The notes under the pieces are model-generated. The model did not search any database, had not been told where the DNA came from, and saw nothing but the letters and a program-made list of their open reading frames with translations. The position numbers and the translations under genes are program-made. From a virus, in the IMG/VR virus record IMGVR_UViG_3300036766_000203, positions 1 through 36,770 of that record: a stretch of 36,770 bases of DNA; one strand, 5' to 3'. Of this stretch, positions 27,915-36,680 are shown in pieces. The first letter of the stretch is position 1, and each line of letters starts with the position of its first letter.

Positions 27915-29902
27915 ATAATTCTTACATAGTCATCGGCATTAGCTCCAGCAGCGTTGTAGGTAACTATTCTCATAGTGCTTGTCGTCTGAGTTGTAACTTG
28001 ATCGTATGTAGCTGATCCATCTGAAGCAGCTCCACCTCCAGTTGCTACACACGTCGGAACAGCACTAAATGTGCTTGATGAAAAGTTAACTGTATAATCT
28101 CCGGCCCCAGCGCGTGTAACAGAAGAGACCCAAGATCCAGGATTAGCCCATATTGTACACGTGCCAGCCGTACAAACGTTTTGATATACTCCTCCACCAA
28201 ATTCAATTCTTGTTAATTTCTCAACTCCAGAGCTAGGAGTAATAACGGACCCAACAAATACTGGGGCAGGAATGTTTTGGTTCAAAGGCCTAGCTGTAAT
28301 ATGAATCTTTGCTTGCCCAAGATTGGCATCAATAATATCCCAAATATGGTTAATAGTAGAGGTACCAAACTTTGCAACTTTATTTTGCATTCTAATAGTT
28401 TTATTCCCAGAGCTTGTAAAATTACAGATTCCACAAACCCTTGTTGGATGATGTGATCCTTGAGTTCCACTATCCACACCACTGACAAGAGCCGGTCCAC
28501 AATCTTGAATTGATGTTTGTGATATAGACGATGTCTCTTGCCAAGAGAATAAAGTAGTATCGGCCCCAGCCCCTGTATCTATATAGTGATCAAACGAAGC
28601 ACATATTTCTACCGATCCAGAAGCAGGGAGATTAAAGTTAAGACCTGGCTCTTCAGTCCCAGCACCACAGGTAAGACCTGTTGGTGGATTTGTGGAATTA
28701 CACGTGATCTTTGCATCAAGAGATCCAGTATTAAGAACTAAGGACAAGTCACCTTGAGTTGGAGTTGTGAAGCTGGAGCTGCTTGACGTTCCAAGTGGTA
28801 AATATGTGCCACTCGCAGCATTTATAATATCAGCATTAATATTCCAATTATAAGTGTCAGGAGTATAGATAGTTTCATTAGCAGATGGGAATTTAAAGAT
28901 TGAGAAATACATATCACCACCACCATTAGCGGTGCCATCAACTTCAATTGAGACTGTTCCAGACCCAGTAGCACCAAACACTTCAAATGTGTGGTTGGCA
29001 GTAGTCGTATAGGTGAACGTTTGTTCTAGAGAAACAAAGCTCCCTCTGCCTGCAGCGGGTGAAGTAAACTGCCTGGGCGTTCCAGTCGTTACACCGTCGT
29101 TTATAGCGTAAGAATAAACTTGTCCAGATCCAGATCCATAACCATAAAAATCAATATGAATTTTATAGGACCCAGGAGGAAGACTATTTACAGTAAACCT
29201 AGGGAGATCAGTATCAGTAGTTTGAATTACACCAGGGCCTGGATTTGATATTACAACAGGTCCACCATAGGCGGACTGTGTAGAGAACGCATCGAGAGAT
29301 GATCCTGTGTTGTCCCAAACTCCAGAGCCTTGTCCCACGATCTTGGCATCGCCTATAAATATAGCCTGAGTTACTTGCTGAATATTTTGTGCATATCCAA
29401 GATAACAATCATCAACAGTAATCGACGGCTCGTCGCTTGCAACAGAAATTAGTCTTCCTCTAATAGAGCCAGACCCAGGGAATATAAAATTAATTGAATT
29501 CATAGTAGGCGTAGCGCTTGAGGTTATGCTTTGAGAAGCTATAATATTTGACCCATCAAACACTTGAATTAGATGTGTTGCTGCTCCACTTGGGACCATT
29601 GTTAAGCATTGAAACATACCGTTTCTTCCATAGAGTCCTTTAGGAATTGTAACCGCTGTAGAACTCATCGTCTGACTTGCGGAACCAGAGTCCCATGTGG
29701 CAGATCCTTTGCCTAAAAGAAGATTAGATCCAGAGCTTACAGCAGTAGATGAGCCACCAGAGAATGTCCAACCAGCAAGGCCGTTCTCAAACCCAGGACT
29801 ATACGGAGCTAGAATATTTTTATTTACAAACTCCTGTCTATCAACATCTGTGACAGCAAGGGCGATGAGTGGAAGTAATATTAAAAGTAATGTCTTAATC
29901 AT
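27896..29902 (-). CDS. Large fibre/adhesin-like protein with signal peptide (668 aa)
   Basis: Start at ATG 29902, supported by GGAGG nine bases upstream; it begins MIKTLLLILLPLIALAVTDV, a Sec signal. The mature part holds beta-sandwich modules: residues near 30-150 with GLAGWTFSGGSS and ending in DDCYLG, a second near 180-320 (VNSLPPGSYKIHIDFYGYG), then a C-terminal domain (GAGDYTVNFSSSTFSAVPTC). At least a dozen cysteines occur, some in close pairs (VCGIC; VCTAGTC), as in disulfide-bonded exported proteins. It lies last in the fibre block, just before the endolysin gene, as fibres do. Confidence 0.7.
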   Translation of the reverse strand: MIKTLLLILLPLIALAVTDVDRQEFVNKNILAPYSPGFENGLAGWTFSGGSSTAVSSGSNLLLGKGSATWDSGSASQTMSSTAVTIPKGLYGRNGMFQCLTMVPSGAATHLIQVFDGSNIIASQSITSSATPTMNSINFIFPGSGSIRGRLISVASDEPSITVDDCYLGYAQNIQQVTQAIFIGDAKIVGQGSGVWDNTGSSLDAFSTQSAYGGPVVISNPGPGVIQTTDTDLPRFTVNSLPPGSYKIHIDFYGYGSGSGQVYSYAINDGVTTGTPRQFTSPAAGRGSFVSLEQTFTYTTTANHTFEVFGATGSGTVSIEVDGTANGGGDMYFSIFKFPSANETIYTPDTYNWNINADIINAASGTYLPLGTSSSSSFTTPTQGDLSLVLNTGSLDAKITCNSTNPPTGLTCGAGTEEPGLNFNLPASGSVEICASFDHYIDTGAGADTTLFSWQETSSISQTSIQDCGPALVSGVDSGTQGSHHPTRVCGICNFTSSGNKTIRMQNKVAKFGTSTINHIWDIIDANLGQAKIHITARPLNQNIPAPVFVGSVITPSSGVEKLTRIEFGGGVYQNVCTAGTCTIWANPGSWVSSVTRAGAGDYTVNFSSSTFSAVPTCVATGGGAASDGSATYDQVTTQTTSTMRIVTYNAAGANADDYVRIMCMGPK

Positions 29903-30692
29903 TGAAAGTGACCTCCGCAGCATAAACTAATGCCGCAATATCTGACGTTGCCGTATCTGTACCTCTAGTTAAACTTACTAAGACCACATCCCCAGCAGCA
30001 AGCGAGACACTGTTTATCTGTCCAGTTGTTGAAGTGAGATCACATGAATGAGAGTTAACTTTATTAGCAAGTGCTCCAGTCGCAAGATTGATCGCAGCAT
30101 TGGTAGATGTTCTCTGGTTGGTTGTAGATGTGATAGCGTCCGTTGTTACTCGTATAAGAGTAGAAACACATGAGATAAGATTTGTGCCTGAGATGTCTGG
30201 TGAATAAGCTGGCATCTTTAAATGAAGCTGTTTACCAACTGTGTACCCAGATGGAACCCTGACTGCAGCAAATAGTTGTTGTCCAAGTCCTGATTGAAAT
30301 TTATAAACTCTGCCACTATTTTCTTCTACAGGAGTTGGCGAGTTACCACTTGCCTCAATCCATATAAGAGATCCACCTCCTCCACCAGAACTTCCAAGCG
30401 GACCCCAGCTAACGCCGTTGTAGAACTCGACGGCTGAGTTCGTAGTGTTATAGAGAATGAGGCCGTTTGTCGGACTAGATATTGCATCTCTTTGAGTTGT
30501 TGTGAGTCTTGGGAATAGAACTCCTTTGGTCGTAGACTGAGCATCGAAGACCGCCTTTGTGCTGATACCTGTAGACGCCCCTACAAGTAGAGACCCATAA
30601 TTAATGAAGTCGCCTTTATTTCTTGTCTCACCTGTCGCAAATGATATTGAGGGTGTGAGTAATAGCAATGTAAGATATTTTAAGATTTTCAT
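29895..30692 (-). CDS. Fibre-like protein with signal peptide (265 aa)
   Basis: MKILKYLTLLLLTPSISFAT is a Sec signal peptide. Next is LFPRLTTTQRDAISSPTNGL, then ILYNTTNSAVEFYNGVSWGP, a short repeat unit common in tail fibres and surface adhesins. After a Gly linker (SSGGGGGS) comes a beta-rich domain with CVSTLIR and SCDLTS. It overlaps the start of the larger fibre gene by 8 bases. It may be a surface-exported fibre rather than a virion part. Confidence 0.65.
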   Translation of the reverse strand: MKILKYLTLLLLTPSISFATGETRNKGDFINYGSLLVGASTGISTKAVFDAQSTTKGVLFPRLTTTQRDAISSPTNGLILYNTTNSAVEFYNGVSWGPLGSSGGGGGSLIWIEASGNSPTPVEENSGRVYKFQSGLGQQLFAAVRVPSGYTVGKQLHLKMPAYSPDISGTNLISCVSTLIRVTTDAITSTTNQRTSTNAAINLATGALANKVNSHSCDLTSTTGQINSVSLAAGDVVLVSLTRGTDTATSDIAALVYAAEVTFND

Positions 30693-31151
30693 TTATACCG
30701 CCATCGTTCTTGCTTTAAAGGTCATTTTAGATGTCGCAGGTGTTCCACTCTGACTGTCTGAAACGTATTTTACCTGACCACCGGATGTTATTGAAAAGGT
30801 AACTCCTGAATCTCCGACCGTAAGTCCTGAAGTAATTTCCCAAGAGGCAGCGACAGTTGAGTATGTTGCTATCAACATGCCTGCCTCTGATCTTTCTAAC
30901 GCGCCACCGCCAGTAGTGTTTCTATAGACCTGATAATCTATGAATGCTGATCTTACTGAGGCACCACTAAAAAGTAGGCCCGTAATCGTCGCAGCACTGC
31001 TCTGGTTGTTAGCAATCGTAAAGGTTGTCTCATCTATCATTCCAGCGCCGATGTAGGTCTCAACCAATATGCCAGCTGCACGAAGGCTATTAAACCAGTC
31101 CTGAACTATTTTTTGTCCGTTTGCTCGTAATGCTATTGTACTAAAGCTCAT
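30693..31151 (-). CDS. Tail fibre/tip protein A (152 aa)
   Basis: MSFSTIALRANGQKIVQDWF, then NSLRAAG, is nearly the same as the N-terminus of the gene at 31910. This suggests a shared tail-docking domain of about 35 residues. The rest is beta-rich (VYRNTTGGGALERSEAGMLI; SGLTVGDSGVTFSITSGG), as in trimeric fibre tips. It lies within the fibre block. Confidence 0.65.
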   Translation of the reverse strand: MSFSTIALRANGQKIVQDWFNSLRAAGILVETYIGAGMIDETTFTIANNQSSAATITGLLFSGASVRSAFIDYQVYRNTTGGGALERSEAGMLIATYSTVAASWEITSGLTVGDSGVTFSITSGGQVKYVSDSQSGTPATSKMTFKARTMAV

Positions 31152-31160
31152 GTTATCCCC

Positions 31161-31910
31161 TTATTTCTGATCATAATAAATGACAACACGACCTGAACCA
31201 CCAGCGCCACCGGTAGAACCACCACCAGCACCGGTACCGCCACCACCGCCACCACCAGATCCAGCAGATCCAGCTTGTCCATTTCCATTTGCCCCTCCTG
31301 GACCACCATTTGAGAAAAGACTTCTACCGCCTGCGCCCCCACCACCACCGTTACCTGATCCTGTTCCTCCAGCCGTTCCACCAGAAGATCCACCGGTATC
31401 GTTAGTAGTTCCGTCACCACCACCGCCCCCTCCGCCTATACCGTTAGGGCCGTTGTTAGCATTACCGGTATGTGTTCCATGTGGAGCAACCGGATCGTAC
31501 CTATACTGACCGCCATCACTACCTGCGCCACCTGAGCCAACAGCTGCCGCTCCGTTACCACCACCGCCACCACCGGCTACAGTTAGCTGAGAGGCTCCGC
31601 CATTGATTGTAAAATATGTGTCGCCACCATCAGCTCCGTAAGTCGCTCCAGATCCAGCTCCGCCTGCTCCTGGATAACATTCAATAGTGTTGCCTGCGAC
31701 AAGACCTGTTTGAAATAATCCTGCCCACTCTCCAGCGGCACCACCACCACCGCCCCCACCGGCAGACCCGCCACCGTTACCGCCACCACCACCGCCCCCA
31801 ACAAGTACGACGTAAACCTCAGTGGTACCTGCTGGAACAGTGAATGTTCCATTTCCTGAAAATGAGGTAGCAATCCTGGCCGATACTGATTTTGAAATTG
31901 TCTCGCTCAT
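31161..31910 (-). CDS. Glycine-rich tail adhesin (249 aa)
   Basis: After an N-terminal beta domain (TFTVPAGTTEVYVVLVGG) the chain is mostly poly-Gly runs with Ala, Ser and Asn, e.g. GGGGGGGNGGGSAGG. The end GSGRVVIYYDQK is the usual close of glycine-rich phage proteins. This resembles T-even gp38-type adhesins, in which polyglycine helices form a compact receptor-binding tip. It probably contacts the host receptor. Confidence 0.7.
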   Translation of the reverse strand: MSETISKSVSARIATSFSGNGTFTVPAGTTEVYVVLVGGGGGGGNGGGSAGGGGGGGAAGEWAGLFQTGLVAGNTIECYPGAGGAGSGATYGADGGDTYFTINGGASQLTVAGGGGGGNGAAAVGSGGAGSDGGQYRYDPVAPHGTHTGNANNGPNGIGGGGGGGDGTTNDTGGSSGGTAGGTGSGNGGGGGAGGRSLFSNGGPGGANGNGQAGSAGSGGGGGGGTGAGGGSTGGAGGSGRVVIYYDQK

Positions 31911-32425
31911 TACTGTGCTCCTGTAACTCTATAGCCTAGATTTAATATTACATTCTTTGGTGAACCGGTTTGAGCCAGAGTCATGTCGAACCTTAAAAGA
32001 TCTCCAGCGACAAGAAGTGTCTTTGTAGAATCAAGAACTCCAGCCGTAGCCCCGGCCCCAGTTGCCGACGTTGAATTGTCACCTGATGTGTATGGGATCT
32101 TTGGCTTCGTTGTGAACATAGTGGCGAAGGCGGCAACCCCATGTTTCATGTAGACATCTACTTCAGTGTTGCCACCAGTTCCGACAACTCCAACCATCAT
32201 GAGAGCAGTCATAATCTCTATGTCTTGAGTAACTCTGTAGAGCATCACATTTGTAGAAGCCGCGTAAGTAGAGTAGTAACCGTCTAGATAAAAGTTAAGA
32301 GATAACCCTGTCTTTAGAGCTGTGACATAGTCTTCTAAAGTAGTCCCAGCTGATTTTAATTGATTGAACCATGTCTCATCAATCGTCTGTCCATTTGTTC
32401 TTGTCGCTATGCTTGCGAAACTCAT
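31910..32425 (-). CDS. Tail fibre/tip protein B (171 aa)
   Basis: MSFASIATRTNGQTIDETWF, then NQLKSAGTTLEDYVT, is homologous to the start of the gene at 30693. The body (VMLYRVTQDIEIMTALMMVG; LRFDMTLAQTGSPKNVILNL) is beta-rich. The stop overlaps the start of the glycine-rich adhesin by one base, and they may act together in one tail tip. Confidence 0.65.
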   Translation of the reverse strand: MSFASIATRTNGQTIDETWFNQLKSAGTTLEDYVTALKTGLSLNFYLDGYYSTYAASTNVMLYRVTQDIEIMTALMMVGVVGTGGNTEVDVYMKHGVAAFATMFTTKPKIPYTSGDNSTSATGAGATAGVLDSTKTLLVAGDLLRFDMTLAQTGSPKNVILNLGYRVTGAQ

Positions 32426-33661
32426 TTAAACCTGCCTTAGTTTTAACGTCGTTGTAAATTTAACTAGATCATAATCAAGTCTTAAAATCTTAAATTCTCT
32501 GTCAGCAGGTATTGAGAAAGTCCAAATACCCTTAGGAAGAATGGCTTCGCCACAGATCGCGATCCCACATATAGGAAAAGGATAAGAACTTGATGGCGTG
32601 TAGATGGTCGGATAATCAATGCCTATTCTGTCAAGTAACTGTAAATCTAACTCTTCATAATCAAGAGTTGTTGTTATCTCCATCTCTTGTTTCTGATCTT
32701 TAAACTCACTCACAAGACCTGTGAGAAGCGCAATTTGTTTGGTGGAGTTAGTAAAAGCGTCAAGCTGGATATTGTTTGATACGATCCCGTATTTAACTAC
32801 AGAAGTATTATCTTGATAGGCTGCAACCGGAGCGGTGTCTCCAGTATTACTCCAAGACATATAGTTAAACATTCTCTGGAAACCATTTGAGACTTTCCCT
32901 AGTGTGTGAATGTTCTCAGCCCCACTGGCCGAAGCCTGACCATGATAAGTGGCAATTACGCTTGCCGTAGGGTCTCTGTTAGAAACATAAACAATCGCGT
33001 CTCTAATATATAAAACAGAGTTAGAAGCTAGAAGTAATGAGTCAAGCGCATCTCTTACTAAAGTATTTTCCATCCAATCGACGGCGTCTAGATTTTGATC
33101 TATGTCTGGATTTATATTTCCAATTACAACACTCAGGTAATCAGTAATTACAGTTTGATTTAATATCGCAAAGATCACATCTGTGATTGAATCACCTATA
33201 GAAACAACGCTTGTGTCCACATTTACTCTAGAGAAAAGAGTGTCGAAGCCAAGAACTGAAAACTTGCCCGTCTCTTTTGTTATGTCCTCATAGAAGTTTG
33301 TGTCATCTATTAGACCCTCAAAGACAGTGACCTCATCGGACAAATAATCAGATCCACAAATGGCAGTTCCACAAAGTGGTTGGTCTATCGTCGGCGCTTT
33401 CGTATAAGTAATTTTTATCTTTGAGTCGGCTCTTTTATATTTAAATAAACTTTGCGGCATTCCTACATCAGCGAAAAGACCCTCTCTGTTTACAAGATCA
33501 AGAGAGACGTTAGATGTTTTATAGACACCGATTTGAAAGTCTGATGAGTCAGTGTCGATAGAGATCTTCCCCATGTTGGCAACATACTTAGTTATGTCTG
33601 TCCAATCGGCGACATAATCTCCAGACTCATCAAATGTTTTTATATAAACAAAAGACTGCAT
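32426..33661 (-). CDS. Tail hub / tip protein (411 aa)
   Basis: The N-terminal half (FVYIKTFDESGDYVADWTDI; KYVANMGKISIDTDSSDFQI) and the central helical part are typical of siphophage hub proteins that sit below the distal tail protein. Two copies of a short motif occur, PLCGTAICGSDYL and PICGIAICGEAIL. It is placed between the distal tail gene and the fibre genes. Confidence 0.65.
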   Translation of the reverse strand: MQSFVYIKTFDESGDYVADWTDITKYVANMGKISIDTDSSDFQIGVYKTSNVSLDLVNREGLFADVGMPQSLFKYKRADSKIKITYTKAPTIDQPLCGTAICGSDYLSDEVTVFEGLIDDTNFYEDITKETGKFSVLGFDTLFSRVNVDTSVVSIGDSITDVIFAILNQTVITDYLSVVIGNINPDIDQNLDAVDWMENTLVRDALDSLLLASNSVLYIRDAIVYVSNRDPTASVIATYHGQASASGAENIHTLGKVSNGFQRMFNYMSWSNTGDTAPVAAYQDNTSVVKYGIVSNNIQLDAFTNSTKQIALLTGLVSEFKDQKQEMEITTTLDYEELDLQLLDRIGIDYPTIYTPSSSYPFPICGIAICGEAILPKGIWTFSIPADREFKILRLDYDLVKFTTTLKLRQV

Positions 33662-34459
33662 CTAATCAACTACCTCTGTTAGTGGGAGAAGCATGTGAAT
33701 ACCACAAGAATAAATACCGTTATAAAGCTCTGGCACATAATCTCCGGCAGACTTCATTAAATAAATATCTCTTTTTCTATATGACTGAGCCCCTGTTATG
33801 AACTGAGCCTCACTACCACCACAAGGCCAGAATAGAAAACCTTCGATGCTATCGAAGATAGTTTCTATGAGAGCAACGTCTGCCGTACTAGATAAGATTT
33901 TTATCTCTAAAGAAACCTTGTAACTACCTATCTGGTCTCTTACGGACTCTTTGCCGGATAACATTTTAGTTATGATCTTGTTCTTAGAAAGAGTTGGTTT
34001 TTTAAATACAGGCCACCCTGCGAACTGACCAATGGCTTTTGTAGCAATGAATTGATAAAGATATTTGTCATCATTAGCAACCATAGTGCCAGTGATAGTA
34101 ATTTTAATCTTAGTTGTGGCGACAGCAGTAAAAGAATAAAACGTATCAGCAGATGTGTTAACTGTTTGTGCTATCGGTGTTGAGAAGTCTTGATAGGCAG
34201 CCCCGTCCCAATACTTAACTGTGAACGCTTTGAAGTTATGTTGAACAAGAAGAATAGAATCAATCGTCTTCTGATCTGACCAGTCGACAACATATGTCGT
34301 ATTGTCTGCATCGACAGATCCACTAGTCACCCAAGCTGTTAGATTATTTCTGTTAAGAGTAAAGTAAGCGGTATCTTGTCCTTGGCTTGCTGTGACAGTA
34401 ACAGTATCAAGAGAGAAGTCGGCTTTATTTTTCTCAAAGAACCTTGGTTGATAACTCAT
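33662..34459 (-). CDS. Distal tail protein, discoidin-like middle (265 aa)
   Basis: A central part with WSDQKTIDSILLVQHNFKAF, VKYWDGAAYQDFS and TKIKITITGT resembles F5/8C (discoidin) beta-sandwich folds. The N-terminal SYQPRFFEKNKADFS fits tail-end proteins, and the C-terminal half (SVRDQIGSYKVSLEIKILSS) fits a tail-tube-type fold. It lies between the tape measure and the hub, as distal tail proteins do. Confidence 0.65.
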   Translation of the reverse strand: MSYQPRFFEKNKADFSLDTVTVTASQGQDTAYFTLNRNNLTAWVTSGSVDADNTTYVVDWSDQKTIDSILLVQHNFKAFTVKYWDGAAYQDFSTPIAQTVNTSADTFYSFTAVATTKIKITITGTMVANDDKYLYQFIATKAIGQFAGWPVFKKPTLSKNKIITKMLSGKESVRDQIGSYKVSLEIKILSSTADVALIETIFDSIEGFLFWPCGGSEAQFITGAQSYRKRDIYLMKSAGDYVPELYNGIYSCGIHMLLPLTEVVD

Positions 34460-36444
34460 TATGCCCTCTGAAGACTTACGTTCATGCGTCTTCTCTCAAC
34501 TGTTTTTAGATCAATGAAGTCCATCAAATTATCCTTAAGAGACATAACAAGTTCAATGCTTCCACCGCCACCACCATCTTCTCCACCTCTAGAGTTTCTA
34601 ACTGCTCCGACAACTTCTTCAAAGTTACTTCTAGGAACAACCAACTCACCAGGCATAGTAAGAGTTGGAATAGAATCGCGACCAGGAATTCCACCCTCCA
34701 TGAGACCACCATCGGCGGCGGCAGTTACAGCAGCAACTTTCTCCATACCAAACGCCACAGTCGCAGCCGCTCCAGCGATACCTAGAGCCATACCAATAGG
34801 ACCAGGAGCCATTGCGACAAAGCCTCTAAAGACATCGATCGCGGCTTGGTTAGTAGATATAATAATATTAGCAACAGCCGCAACCTTACCGATAGCCTTC
34901 ATAGTGCTATTATGTGATTGCTGAAGCTGTGCCAGGTTGCCGAACGCCAGAGCTGCGCCCTGATATTCTTCTGAGTGCATTGCTTTATTTATCTCTGCAT
35001 AAGCTGCGTTGTATTTTCTTTTGTCTGCTAAGAATTGATTATTAGTTTTTAATTGCGTTGTTAGTTTTTCTGTAGCAGCCTTTTGTAGTTCTGTTTTTTC
35101 GTTAAGATGTTCTTTAATAAACATCTCTCTGTTTATGTCTCTAAACGCTTCTTTTTGTCCAACCTCTAGAGCCTGGTATTCTTCGTTACTAGCCAAAAAA
35201 TCTTGAAACTCTTTCTCTCTTTGTGCTGCCAAAGAAGCGGCATGAGCATCGGCGGCGTTTTTGTTTCTCTCAATCTTTTCGGCTTCTGCGTCCCCTTCGA
35301 TTTTTGCAGCCTCTTTCAGCTTTTCTTTTAGTACAAGGTTGTAAGTGTCCATCCCGTTAGTGAGAGCGTCTTGAACCTCGTCCCAACCACGCTTTATTAA
35401 ATCTAGATCTAGTTTAAATGCTCCCATCAATATGGTTCCAAGACCGTCAGCAAGAGTAGTGATGCTTGAAACAAACCCAGCAAAAATAGCTTGCGCCTGA
35501 GGGAGAACATTAGCCCAATTTTCAAATAGATAAACAGCTGTTCCGGCAAGCAATGTTATTGCTGCAACTGCTATTCCGACAGGAAGTGCTATTGCTCCGA
35601 ACGCAATCCCAGCGGCACCAAGTAGAGCAGTAAGCCCTAAAAATGCTACGCCAAGACTTGCAACCGCCGTAGCAAGACCAGTCGCAACAACTCCGAAGAC
35701 TAACAGATCAGCTATGAACTTTGTTACAGCTGGATCTTGTAAATATTTTATAAACTTCTCAAGTTGCTTTCCAGCATACTCAACCATCGGAGCAAACTTC
35801 TTTCCTATTTCTTCTTGTAAGTTATCAAACTGTTGATCAACTAATTTAAATACACCAAGACCTTTTGTTGCTGCCTCAGCCATGCCACCATATTTTAAAG
35901 TAACTTGTTCTATGATGGCGGCCTGTCGTTGTTGCTTTGACATATTCTCTTCTATTTCTATGCCAAGCTTTTTAAGAGCCATTGTCTGACCGTTGATAGC
36001 CTTACCAATTAATTCAGCCGTTGAGTTCATGTCCATTTGCTTAGCAGCGGCCAAGTCAACAATTGTTTGAGTAAGCTCTTGGGTTACTTTCTTCTGCCCG
36101 ATCAATCCTTGAATAGTAGTCTGAGCACTCATGATGGCTTCATCAGACACACCTGTTAAATCAGAAATAGACTTTGCCTGTTTCTCATAACTTTCAACTA
36201 ATGTTTTAGAGTATATGCCTTGAGCAATTAGAGACTGAGTAAGCAAATTTGATGCCTTTTCGCTTTCGCCATACGCATGAACGGAAAGCCCTATCTCGGC
36301 AGTCAAGACAGCAAACGCGACGGCAGACACCTTAGCAATCTTCTCTAGACCGTCACCAAGATCTTCAGTTCTTTTTTGTGCCCTCTCAAGCGCGTCTTCG
36401 AAGTTCTTTACATCACCAGAGATTTTAATTACTAAATCAGACAC
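34459..36444 (-). CDS. Tape measure protein (661 aa)
   Basis: GTG start, with AGGAGG before it and the start codon touching the stop of the chaperone extension (TAGTG). Long helical segments are present at residues 60-230. A Gly/Ala/Leu-rich membrane-active region lies near 245-310 (LLVFGVVATGLATAVASLGV), and another hydrophobic block near 545-590 (MAPGPIGMALGIAGAAATVA). It sets tail length and is probably released into the host envelope at infection. Rather short for a siphophage, so the tail should be of modest length. Confidence 0.9.
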   Translation of the reverse strand: MSDLVIKISGDVKNFEDALERAQKRTEDLGDGLEKIAKVSAVAFAVLTAEIGLSVHAYGESEKASNLLTQSLIAQGIYSKTLVESYEKQAKSISDLTGVSDEAIMSAQTTIQGLIGQKKVTQELTQTIVDLAAAKQMDMNSTAELIGKAINGQTMALKKLGIEIEENMSKQQRQAAIIEQVTLKYGGMAEAATKGLGVFKLVDQQFDNLQEEIGKKFAPMVEYAGKQLEKFIKYLQDPAVTKFIADLLVFGVVATGLATAVASLGVAFLGLTALLGAAGIAFGAIALPVGIAVAAITLLAGTAVYLFENWANVLPQAQAIFAGFVSSITTLADGLGTILMGAFKLDLDLIKRGWDEVQDALTNGMDTYNLVLKEKLKEAAKIEGDAEAEKIERNKNAADAHAASLAAQREKEFQDFLASNEEYQALEVGQKEAFRDINREMFIKEHLNEKTELQKAATEKLTTQLKTNNQFLADKRKYNAAYAEINKAMHSEEYQGAALAFGNLAQLQQSHNSTMKAIGKVAAVANIIISTNQAAIDVFRGFVAMAPGPIGMALGIAGAAATVAFGMEKVAAVTAAADGGLMEGGIPGRDSIPTLTMPGELVVPRSNFEEVVGAVRNSRGGEDGGGGGSIELVMSLKDNLMDFIDLKTVERRRMNVSLQRA

Positions 36445-36680
36445 TAGACCTCCTGTTGATATCTTCTTTTAACTTCTTCTTGTTTACGGCTCATTGCTGA
36501 GTCAACCGCTAGTTGATCGGCAGGGCTTAGTTCGTCTGGAAGCTCCTGTTCCATCTCGTCTTCATCTAGTGGAACATTAACCTCAAGACCATGTATCTTG
36601 GCTTCAAACACGTTGTCGTTATTTCGTCTTTTCATAGAAGTCTTTAGAAACATATTAACCTCTCTAAGGGTTAACGACAT
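36444..36680 (-). CDS. Tail assembly chaperone, frameshift extension (lambda T-like)
   Basis: A 78-residue frame beginning at ATG 36680 (equal to base 35). The same frame is open further upstream, round the junction, to base 122, so this is best read as the 3' half of a -1 frameshift product rather than a separate gene. The shared upstream part reads GPDPEPNDWGYICDLICSEY and then GWTLDQFMSLTLREVNM, a tryptophan-rich segment of the sort found in T-frame extensions. A fusion would have about 246-252 residues. There is no good ribosome binding site before ATG 36680, which supports translation only through the shift. The frame stops at TAG 36446-36444, where the tape measure start codon begins. 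Confidence 0.75.
   Translation of the reverse strand: MSLTLREVNMFLKTSMKRRNNDNVFEAKIHGLEVNVPLDEDEMEQELPDELSPADQLAVDSAMSRKQEEVKRRYQQEV

Noticed and set aside
31180-31509. Proline-rich plus-strand frame
   Set aside because: Antisense shadow of the glycine-rich adhesin (Gly codons read as Pro).
34484-34924. 146-codon plus-strand frame
   Set aside because: Antisense of the tape measure gene; no promoter or ribosome binding site.
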